From contig JBCCZN010000182.1 in assembly GCA_039187375.1 (NCBI GenBank), positions 1 through 5,549 on the forward strand: DNA of 5,549 nt, written 5' to 3'. A program made the position numbers and the translations under genes. The stretch comes from CALBPI01 sp039187375. Lineage in GTDB: Bacteria > Pseudomonadota > Gammaproteobacteria > Steroidobacterales > Woeseiaceae. A model generated the notes under the pieces. That model had not been told where the DNA came from and searched no databases. It worked only from the letters and a program-made list of their open reading frames with translations. Below, one piece after another: positions 1 through 5,387 of this stretch; the first letter of the stretch is position 1, and every line of letters begins with the position of its first letter.

Positions 1-9
1 ACGCTGAAA

Positions 10-16
10 AAGGAGG
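10..16 (+). promoter_or_regulatory. Strong Shine-Dalgarno AAGGAGG
   Basis: AAGGAGG lies four bases upstream of ATG 21-23. It is the best match to the anti-Shine-Dalgarno sequence noticed in the window, and it faces into the tail of a gene on the other strand, which is why it is listed. Confidence 0.4.
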
Positions 17-20
17 CGAT

Positions 21-164
21 ATGTCTGACAAGGATCACAACCCAACCGCCGAGGGCCAATCTGCCAATAGCATGGCGCGGCGGCTCATGCCATTGGTCCA
101 CGGCGCATCGTCGCTCAATAACACCAGGCCACTTTGTTCGGGTGCCAGGACGTTGGCGAAGTAG
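21..164 (+). CDS. Small hypothetical reading frame with a strong ribosome binding site
   Basis: A 47-codon frame begins with MSDKDHNPTAEG and ends at TAG 162-164. It matches no family I recognise. The only positive evidence is the near-perfect Shine-Dalgarno AAGGAGG at 10-16, four bases before the ATG. It lies antisense to the 3' end of the RsuA-like gene. Residues after about 20 are simply the complement of RsuA-like coding sequence, so if the start is genuine the original gene was probably longer and has been cut by a rearrangement. Coding status is uncertain. Confidence 0.25.
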   Translation: MSDKDHNPTAEGQSANSMARRLMPLVHGASSLNNTRPLCSGARTLAK

Positions 165-448
165 CCATAGTGATCGTCAGGCCAATCCGGGATCAGTTCA
201 AACACCGACGCATGCTCGGCGGACCGGGTGGCGCAAACGAACGCCATCGGTTTATGCAAGACGACGTAACGATAGTCGGTGATTGAAATCGGTTTGCCGT
301 CGAAGTGCACCTCGCAATCATCGGGCAGCTCAAAATAAGGGTCAGTGATCACCTCGCCATTCACTGCCAGGCGGCCTTTACGAATAAAAAACTTGGCCTG
401 ATTGCGGCTCATCGCAACACAGATGGACAAAAATTTGCTGGCACGCAT
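35..448 (-). CDS. Truncated RsuA-like S4-domain protein, catalytic Asp missing
   Basis: The 137-residue product resembles RsuA, which makes pseudouridine 516 in 16S rRNA. Residues 1-48 form an S4 RNA-binding domain (starting MRASKFLS, then SRNQAKFFIRKGRLAVNG). The start of the synthase domain follows, with LHKP at 64-67 and SGLVLLSDDAPW ending at Trp117. In RsuA the active site is GRLDxDTxGL with Asp102; here the aligned stretch reads NVLAPEQSGL, so Ala occupies position 102. The protein stops about 20 residues after Trp117, whereas RsuA is about 230 residues long, so most of the catalytic fold is absent. The ATG at 448 is preferred over an upstream TTG at 502 because MRxxKFL is the usual RsuA N-terminus and a TATAAT box lies between the two. 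No clear Shine-Dalgarno precedes either start. It should not be active as a pseudouridine synthase; it is either a decaying gene or a protein reduced to RNA binding. Confidence 0.75.
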   Translation of the reverse strand: MRASKFLSICVAMSRNQAKFFIRKGRLAVNGEVITDPYFELPDDCEVHFDGKPISITDYRYVVLHKPMAFVCATRSAEHASVFELIPDWPDDHYGYFANVLAPEQSGLVLLSDDAPWTNGMSRRAMLLADWPSAVGL

Positions 449-484
449 GAGGACGGGATTCTTGATCGAATGGTGTTGATCCAA

Positions 485-490
485 ATTATA
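485..490 (-). promoter_or_regulatory. -10 box (TATAAT) for the RsuA-like gene
   Basis: The minus strand reads TATAAT here, a perfect sigma-70 -10 hexamer. The hexamer 17 bases upstream is TGCACT, a poor -35 with three of six consensus bases. Transcription would start near 478 and give a leader of about 30 bases before ATG 448. The box lies inside the upstream extension that a TTG start at 502 would use, so it supports the shorter protein. Confidence 0.45.
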
Positions 491-589
491 GGGTTGCTTC
501 AAGGCAAAGTGCAGGGGGTTGCTCTCTTGGCAGTACCGACGGTTTCGGTCAGTATGCTACGCATCGCTGATCACTCGCGGAGTTCGCTG

Positions 590-1927
590 ATGCGCCACTA
601 CCTTCTATTCGTTTGTCTGCTATTGGTCGTTCAGCCGACACTAGCTCAGGATCAAGGTCGCGAGGTGACTGGCCCTCGAGCGGTGTTGGATTACCGGGAC
701 CGCCCCGAGGCGGAAAATCAACACCTGGCAACGCGCTTGGAAACGCTATTGCCCGAGCTGATGGATGAAACCGGGTTAGATATGTGGCTAGTCCTGAATC
801 GCGAATATGCCGAGGACCCCATCTACTTCTCGTTGGTACCGCAACCAACGTTCGCGGCACGTCGCACCACGATGCTGGTGTTTCATCGCACCGAAGCGGG
901 AGTCGATCGACTGACGGTGAATCGGTATCCACTCGGTGCACCGTACGAATCGGCGTGGGCAGGTGGGGATCTGGATGAACAGTGGCGCGCTCTGGGCGAG
1001 CTGATCGTATCGCGTAATCCATCACGCATTGGCATCAACGTTTCACGCGACTGGCCGGTGGCGGATGGTCTAACGCACGCGTTGCATGCCCGATTGATCG
1101 AGGTATTGCCGGAGGATTTCAAAAACAGACTAGTCTCGGCGGAGCAGCTGGTCGTGCGTTGGGCCGAAACGCGAATTCAGAATGAAATGGAAACCTACGC
1201 ACACACCGTGAGTCTGGCCCGCAGCGTGATTGCGGAAGGTTTTTCCAGCCGTGTGATTACACCCGGCGTGACAACCACTGATGACGTGGCCTGGTATTTG
1301 CGGCAGCGATTTGTCGAGCTGGGTCTACCCGCGTGGTTTATGCCCTATGTGAATGCGCAGCGACCCGGTCTTACCTGCGATGCCGACACGCCTTTTTGTG
1401 GTGAGAGTGGGATCATCCAGGCCGGTGATGTCATTCACACCGACGTCGGCATCTGCTATCTGCGACTGTGTACTGATACGCAGGAAATGGGCTATGTACC
1501 CAAGCTCGGTGAGACAATGATTCCGCAAGGCCTAATCGAGGCGTTCCAGGTGGGAAACCAATGGCAGGACCTGCTCACCGATGAGTTTATCGCCGGGCGC
1601 AGCGGCAATGACATTCTGGCAGCGACGCGCGTTGCGTGTGATAAACACGACATCGAGTGCAGCGTCTACACGCACCCCATCGGGTTCTTTGGTCATGCGC
1701 CAGGGCCGACGATTGGCATGTGGGATGACCAGGATGGCACTCCCATTCGCGGCGATTGGCCGCTCTACGCTAATACCCGTTACGCCATTGAGGGCAATAT
1801 CAAAACAGCGGTGCCCGAATGGGATGATCAGCTCGTACAGATCAAACTGGAACAAAGCGCCTGCTTTGATGGCAACAGTGTGCAGTACTTGGCTGGCCGC
1901 CAGACCCGCTGGCATCTGGTGCGTTAG
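590..1927 (+). CDS. Exported M24 family metallopeptidase (Xaa-Pro aminopeptidase-like)
   Basis: The 445-residue product is a pita-bread metallopeptidase related to Xaa-Pro aminopeptidases and prolidases, expected to use two divalent metal ions to cleave N-terminal or dipeptide bonds; the substrate cannot be predicted. The five expected ligands are present: Asp285 and Asp296 (spaced 11, as in methionine aminopeptidase), His362 in THPIG, Glu401 in IEGN and Glu421 in KLEQ. His369 in GHAPGP probably matches the second active-site histidine. Residues 1-19 look like a Sec signal peptide (MRHYLL, hydrophobic core, cleavage after TLA), and the Cys at position 9 lacks a lipobox, so a soluble periplasmic enzyme is likely. 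ATG 590 is chosen because it begins the signal peptide and has GGAG seven bases upstream; the frame is open back to 305, but that part crosses the RsuA-like gene. Six cysteines are arranged as three close pairs. The stop overlaps the convergent GTPase gene. Confidence 0.92.
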   Translation: MRHYLLFVCLLLVVQPTLAQDQGREVTGPRAVLDYRDRPEAENQHLATRLETLLPELMDETGLDMWLVLNREYAEDPIYFSLVPQPTFAARRTTMLVFHRTEAGVDRLTVNRYPLGAPYESAWAGGDLDEQWRALGELIVSRNPSRIGINVSRDWPVADGLTHALHARLIEVLPEDFKNRLVSAEQLVVRWAETRIQNEMETYAHTVSLARSVIAEGFSSRVITPGVTTTDDVAWYLRQRFVELGLPAWFMPYVNAQRPGLTCDADTPFCGESGIIQAGDVIHTDVGICYLRLCTDTQEMGYVPKLGETMIPQGLIEAFQVGNQWQDLLTDEFIAGRSGNDILAATRVACDKHDIECSVYTHPIGFFGHAPGPTIGMWDDQDGTPIRGDWPLYANTRYAIEGNIKTAVPEWDDQLVQIKLEQSACFDGNSVQYLAGRQTRWHLVR

Positions 1928-3024
1928 GCGGCCGGTGCTTCGTCTACTGTCTCGATTGGTTCGCCAATGTCACTATTGGTGAGCACGTCGAGTGTTTGCC
2001 GGAGAATAGACTCGTCAATGTTGCGTGTAATGAACACAATGCGTGAGCGACGATCATCGCTCGGCCATGCATCCATGACGACTGGCGGATGGAAGATATG
2101 CTGTACGCCGTGAATGACCATCGGACGGTCAATGTCTGCAATGTTGATAATGCCCTTGATACGCAGAAAATCGGCGCCGCGATACTTCAATAACATATCG
2201 AGCCAGGTGTCGAGTACTTCGCCACGGATGGGTTCATCGACGGTGAAACAAATCGATCGGATGTGGGCATCATGCCGATTGACGTCGTGGTCGTGGTCGT
2301 GGTCGTGGTCGTGATGGTGGTGATCATGCGAGTCGGTATACGCCTCTTCATTCAGCCAATTCTGCACATCGACACTTTTGCGGGTGGGGTCAAAATAACC
2401 GCCTCGCAATAGCGATGTCGGATCCACGACGCCATTGCTCGCGACAACTTGTCGTGCGCCAGGGTTTAACCGACCTAAGCGCTCACGCAGAGCGGCCGTA
2501 GTGCGTGCGTCGGCGAGATCTGTTTTCGTAATCAACAGCTGATCGGCCATCGCCGCTTGTTTGACGGATTCGGTCTGCCGATTCAATGTGTCATCACCAT
2601 TCACTGCATCCACTGCGGTGATCACGGCGGCGAGGTTGTAGCGACCGGAGACCTGCATATCATTCATCAGCGTATGCAGAATCGGCGCGGGATCGGCAAG
2701 GCCAGTAGTTTCGATAATGACGCGGTCGAACCACTTCTCCCCGCCACGTGCGAAGCGACTGGGCGCCTCCCGCAGAGTCTTGGCCAGATCGCCGCGTATC
2801 GTGCAGCACAGGCAGCCGCTCGACATCTCAATCACCACATCATCTTTGCTATGGGCGACAAGCTCATGGTCGAGCCCGATCTCGCCGAACTCATTGATCA
2901 GTACCAGCGTGCGGCTCAGCGCCGCTTGTTGTGTCAGGTAGTTGAGCACGGTCGTCTTGCCACTGCCGAGGAAGCCTGTGAAGACGAGAATCGGGATGCG
3001 CTGATGTCGTTGTATGCCAGTCAC
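1924..3024 (-). CDS. COG0523 / CobW-type metallochaperone GTPase
   Basis: The 366-residue product belongs to the G3E GTPases that insert or deliver metals, often zinc, in the cytoplasm (YjiA, YeiR, ZigA, ZNG1 relatives; CobW itself serves cobalamin synthesis). Seen in the sequence: Walker A GFLGSGKTT at 17-25, the family Cys motif GCLCC at 70-74, a Walker B/switch region ending ETTGLADP at 105-112, and the guanine-recognition motif as TKTD at 166-169 (usually NKxD). A His-Asp-rich linker covers 233-254, followed by a CobW C-terminal domain to about residue 350. The start codon is GTG; an in-frame stop lies 24 bases upstream, and only a weak GGA serves as Shine-Dalgarno. A sigma-70-like promoter is visible at 3073-3101. 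No clear Zur operator is seen, so zinc control is not shown. There is no cobalamin gene nearby, so a general metallochaperone role is likelier than CobW proper. Confidence 0.94.
   Translation of the reverse strand: MTGIQRHQRIPILVFTGFLGSGKTTVLNYLTQQAALSRTLVLINEFGEIGLDHELVAHSKDDVVIEMSSGCLCCTIRGDLAKTLREAPSRFARGGEKWFDRVIIETTGLADPAPILHTLMNDMQVSGRYNLAAVITAVDAVNGDDTLNRQTESVKQAAMADQLLITKTDLADARTTAALRERLGRLNPGARQVVASNGVVDPTSLLRGGYFDPTRKSVDVQNWLNEEAYTDSHDHHHHDHDHDHDHDVNRHDAHIRSICFTVDEPIRGEVLDTWLDMLLKYRGADFLRIKGIINIADIDRPMVIHGVQHIFHPPVVMDAWPSDDRRSRIVFITRNIDESILRQTLDVLTNSDIGEPIETVDEAPAA
2284..2313. repeat. Hexanucleotide tandem repeat encoding His-Asp
   Basis: Five perfect tandem copies of GTCGTG (plus strand) encode alternating Asp and His on the minus strand inside the GTPase metal-binding linker, followed by further His codons up to about 2325. 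Because the unit is six bases, slippage would add or remove His-Asp pairs without shifting the frame. Confidence 0.9.
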
Positions 3025-3072
3025 TGTGCTAGTTCCAATAATTTGTCATAACTGTGTCGTTGTCGTGTACCG

Positions 3073-3101
3073 CTTACAGGCATTAAACATTTTCCTGCCA
3101 A
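3073..3101 (-). promoter_or_regulatory. Sigma-70-like promoter for the COG0523 GTPase gene
   Basis: On the minus strand TTGGCA (3096-3101, five of six consensus bases) is followed after 17 bases by TGTAAG (3073-3078, four of six). Transcription would start near 3066, giving a leader of about 40 bases before GTG 3024. The -35 box lies inside the spacer of the opposing sigma-28-like promoter. Confidence 0.45.
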
Positions 3102-3110
3102 CGCCGATAC
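3084..3110 (+). promoter_or_regulatory. Sigma-28 (FliA) flagellar promoter for the chemotaxis genes
   Basis: TAAACATT (3084-3091), an 11-base spacer and GCCGATAC (3103-3110) match the FliA consensus TAAAGTTT-N11-GCCGATAA: six of eight bases in the -35 element including TAAA, seven of eight in the -10 element, and the exact spacer. Transcription would start near 3117, about 60 bases before the cheY remnant and 150 before cheA. This places cheA and cheW under late flagellar gene control. Confidence 0.7.
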
Positions 3111-3177
3111 ATCCAATGCTTCAAACATTATGCCCGGAGCGAGCTCAATGCTCACCGGTGATATCAAAGGAACCCAG

Positions 3178-3273
3178 ATGCAGTGCGTTCTCGCGGTAGA
3201 TGATCCTGCTTCGGTTTGTTCGCTGGCGTTCTGCGGACTCGACGTTGCCTGTGGCAACGGGCTACGAATATGA
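3178..3273 (+). pseudogene. CheY N-terminal remnant, possible leader peptide for cheA
   Basis: A 31-codon frame starts at ATG 3178, six bases after a good Shine-Dalgarno AAAGGA (3166-3171). Residues 4-13 read VLAVDDPASV, the beta-1 strand and acidic pair (Asp8, Asp9) of CheY-type receivers, commonly ILAVDDSASV. Residues 20-29 (GLDVACGNGL) resemble the next receiver stretch, G(Y/F)xVxxAxNGxxA, if about six residues are deleted between them. The phosphoacceptor Asp and the rest of the roughly 120-residue domain are absent. The frame ends at TGA 3271-3273, overlapping the cheA start as ATGA. It sits where cheY sits in cheY-cheA-cheW clusters. It cannot act as a receiver; it may now only carry ribosomes to cheA. 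In-frame ATGs at 3130 and 3148 are alternative starts. The homology is short, so chance resemblance is possible. Confidence 0.5.
3243..3259 (+). promoter_or_regulatory. Hairpin at the cheA ribosome binding site
   Basis: CGTTGCC, the loop TGT and GGCAACG form a perfect 7-bp stem ending 10 bases before cheA ATG 3270. The right arm overlaps AACGGG (3256-3261), the only Shine-Dalgarno-like sequence for cheA. Ribosomes reading the cheY remnant would unfold it, which fits translational coupling. Confidence 0.45.
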
Positions 3274-5351
3274 CCGACATGGACGACATTGCACAGTTGT
3301 TCATTGACGAGAGTCAGGAAGGTCTCGACGTCATGGAATCGGGTCTACTGAATCTGGATCTCGGGGCTGCAGATCCCGATACCATGAATGCGATATTTCG
3401 TGCGGCGCATTCGATCAAGGGTGGCGGTGCGACCTTTGGTTTTCTAGAAGTATCCAACTTTGCACATCACGTTGAGACACTTCTGGATCAGATGCGCACC
3501 GGCGAGCGAGCGGTTGTTCGCGATGACGTAGATCTGCTGTTGTCTTCAGTCGATTGCATGCGCGAGATGATTGCCGATGTCGCCGATGGCTCGCCGGACA
3601 CGACAGCGGCCGACGCGCTACAAAAGAAGCTGGAAGACACGATTGCAGCTGGGGAAGCGTCAGGTGGGACCGAAGACAATCTGGGCATAGCGCACGATGC
3701 AAACCACTCTGCTGTAATCGCGGGCTGGCAAATTGAGTTCAAGCCCTACGCCAATCTGTTTCGATCCGGTAATGATCCGTTACGCATCGTGCGCGAACTA
3801 TCGCGTCTTGGTCGGATTGATGTTGTTGCAGAAGGCCTCGAGCACATCGATTTCGATACAACCGACCCCGAAGACTGTCTCTTGCACTGGGCTATTACGT
3901 TGCACAGTGCGCCTGACGAAGCGCAGCTGAATGATCTGTTCACCTGGGTTGAGAATGAAGCCGATGTGCTGTTGTCGAAAATACACCACCCGCAGGCAGA
4001 GACCACAATGGGCGTTGACTTGCAAACGCCGTCAGCGAAACAGGTTGACTTGATTGAGCCGCCAGACGTTTTGGCAGGGACGCAACCAAAGCCCCGAACC
4101 GATGCGGCAAGCGCGGTGTCAATGTCGACTGCCCGTAGTCCTACTAGCGCCGAATCGAGCTCTATTCGTGTCAATATTGACAAGGTCGATGCACTGATCA
4201 ACCTGGTTGGTGAACTTGTCATTACTCAGTCGATGCTCAGTCGCTTCAATGCGGACTTCGATTTCACACAACTAGATACTCTGCGTGAAGGTCTGGCGCA
4301 GCTACACCGCAATACGCGTGAATTGCAGGAGAGTGTGCTGGCCATTCGTATGCTACCGATCAGTTTTGCGTTTAGTCGGTTTCCACGACTGGTACGTGAT
4401 ACCTGCAACGCACTTGGCAAAAAGGTCGAGTTGCAACTGAAGGGTGAACAGACCGAACTGGACAAAACAGTTCTGGAAAAAATGGGAGATCCGCTGGTGC
4501 ATCTGGTGCGTAATTCTCTCGATCACGGCTTGGAGTCACCAGAGGTTCGTGCAGCTGCCGGCAAGCCGGAAGTCGGAACTCTCACTCTGAATGCGTATCA
4601 CGAAGGCGGCAATATTGTCATCGAAGTCACTGATGACGGCGCCGGCGTGAATAAGGACAAGGTCCTAAGCAAGGCGATTGAGCAGGGGCTTGTCAGTGCC
4701 GACGAATCCTTATCTGACGATCAAATTGCGAATTTAATTTTTATGCCCGGATTCTCAACGGCGGAACAAGTCAGTGATCTTTCAGGTCGCGGTGTCGGTA
4801 TGGATGTCGTTCGCCGCAATATCGCCGACTTAGGGGGACAGGTGTCTGTGCGCACAGAAACAGGAGTCGGCAGCACCTTTACGATTCGACTGCCACTGAC
4901 ACTGGCTATATTGGATGGTCAGCTTGTACGTCTGGGTCAGGAGTCTTACATCATCTCGCTGGTCTCGATTGTTGAGACGATCCAATGCTCGGCGCAGATG
5001 GTCAGCCGAATCGCGGGTGCTTCTGAGATGTTCAAACTGCGCGATCAATACCTGCCCATTTTGAGGCTGAATGAGTTGTTCGGCGTCGACGCTCGCAGTA
5101 ACCGTGTAGAGGATGGTCTGTTGGTTGTGGTTGAAGCCAATTCACAACGCGTCGGCATTTTGGTCGATGACCTAAAAGAGCAACAACAGGTTGTGATTAA
5201 GAGTCTGGAAGATAACTACCGCCAGATGCCAGGTATTTCTGGTGCCACCATTCTTGGAGACGGAAAAGTCGCTTTGATTTTAGATGTGCCAGGGCTAATT
5301 CAGATGTTCTTTAAACGAAAAAACTTCGATGATTCTCATGCCGTGGCATGA
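3270..5351 (+). CDS. cheA: Chemotaxis histidine kinase CheA
   Basis: This 693-residue cytoplasmic kinase is the hub of the chemoreceptor array. It autophosphorylates in response to receptor-CheW signals and passes phosphate to CheY and CheB. Domain order: HPt (P1) 1-105 with phosphorylated His47 in AAHSIKGGG; a middle domain 153-236 (starting WQIEFKP, containing DPEDCLLHW) in the place of the enteric CheY-binding P2; a Ser/Pro-rich linker to 297; dimerisation helices (P3) about 299-360; the HATPase (P4) with N box HLVRNSLDHGLE (411-422, Asn415), G1 DDGAGV (455-460) and G2 GRGVGMD (506-512); and a CheW-like P5 from about 545. All catalytic motifs are intact. ATG 3270 is chosen over TTG 3216 because it starts the HPt fold and overlaps the upstream stop as ATGA. 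cheW follows after 36 bases. Expression probably comes from the sigma-28-like promoter. Confidence 0.98.
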   Translation: MTDMDDIAQLFIDESQEGLDVMESGLLNLDLGAADPDTMNAIFRAAHSIKGGGATFGFLEVSNFAHHVETLLDQMRTGERAVVRDDVDLLLSSVDCMREMIADVADGSPDTTAADALQKKLEDTIAAGEASGGTEDNLGIAHDANHSAVIAGWQIEFKPYANLFRSGNDPLRIVRELSRLGRIDVVAEGLEHIDFDTTDPEDCLLHWAITLHSAPDEAQLNDLFTWVENEADVLLSKIHHPQAETTMGVDLQTPSAKQVDLIEPPDVLAGTQPKPRTDAASAVSMSTARSPTSAESSSIRVNIDKVDALINLVGELVITQSMLSRFNADFDFTQLDTLREGLAQLHRNTRELQESVLAIRMLPISFAFSRFPRLVRDTCNALGKKVELQLKGEQTELDKTVLEKMGDPLVHLVRNSLDHGLESPEVRAAAGKPEVGTLTLNAYHEGGNIVIEVTDDGAGVNKDKVLSKAIEQGLVSADESLSDDQIANLIFMPGFSTAEQVSDLSGRGVGMDVVRRNIADLGGQVSVRTETGVGSTFTIRLPLTLAILDGQLVRLGQESYIISLVSIVETIQCSAQMVSRIAGASEMFKLRDQYLPILRLNELFGVDARSNRVEDGLLVVVEANSQRVGILVDDLKEQQQVVIKSLEDNYRQMPGISGATILGDGKVALILDVPGLIQMFFKRKNFDDSHAVA

Positions 5352-5387
5352 CCGGGTCACATTATTTCCTTCTAGTAGAGTACCCAC

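Noticed and set aside
449..502. TTG start at 502 for the RsuA-like protein
   Set aside because: The extra 18 residues have no RsuA counterpart, no Shine-Dalgarno precedes the TTG, and a TATAAT box lies within the extension.
519..558. Promoter for the M24 gene (TTGGCA 527-532, TATGCT 553-558)
   Set aside because: The spacer is 20 bases and the -10 box is weak. A 5-bp dyad (ACCGA/TCGGT, 535-549) and ATGC-TAC-GCAT (554-564) lie there but are too short to call.
305..589. Upstream extension of the M24 reading frame
   Set aside because: It crosses the RsuA-like gene on the other strand, has no recognisable domain, and would bury the signal peptide that begins at ATG 590.
590..646. Lipoprotein signal in the M24 protein (Cys9)
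   Set aside because: The residues before the Cys (LLFV) do not fit a lipobox; cleavage after Thr-Leu-Ala by signal peptidase I is more likely.
549..1025. Long minus-strand frame under the M24 gene
   Set aside because: It is a shadow of the M24 coding sequence, with no domain, no plausible start context, and Pro/Arg/Ser-rich composition typical of an antisense frame.
2284..2313. CRISPR-like or intergenic repeat
   Set aside because: The hexamers are contiguous without spacers and fall in frame within the GTPase His-Asp loop.
3014..3199. Plus-strand 61-codon frame in the divergent region
   Set aside because: It begins antisense to the GTPase start, has no Shine-Dalgarno or recognisable domain, and runs in a different frame from the receiver-like codons.
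3021..3257. Minus-strand frame ending in a GTGA overlap with the GTPase start
   Set aside because: The overlap looks like coupling, but the frame has no known domain, half of it is the complement of the cheY remnant, its internal ATG (3128) has no good Shine-Dalgarno, and it starts upstream of the likely GTPase promoter.
3216..3269. TTG start at 3216 for CheA
   Set aside because: The extra 18 residues precede the HPt fold and lie in another frame of the cheY remnant; ATG 3270 fits the family start.
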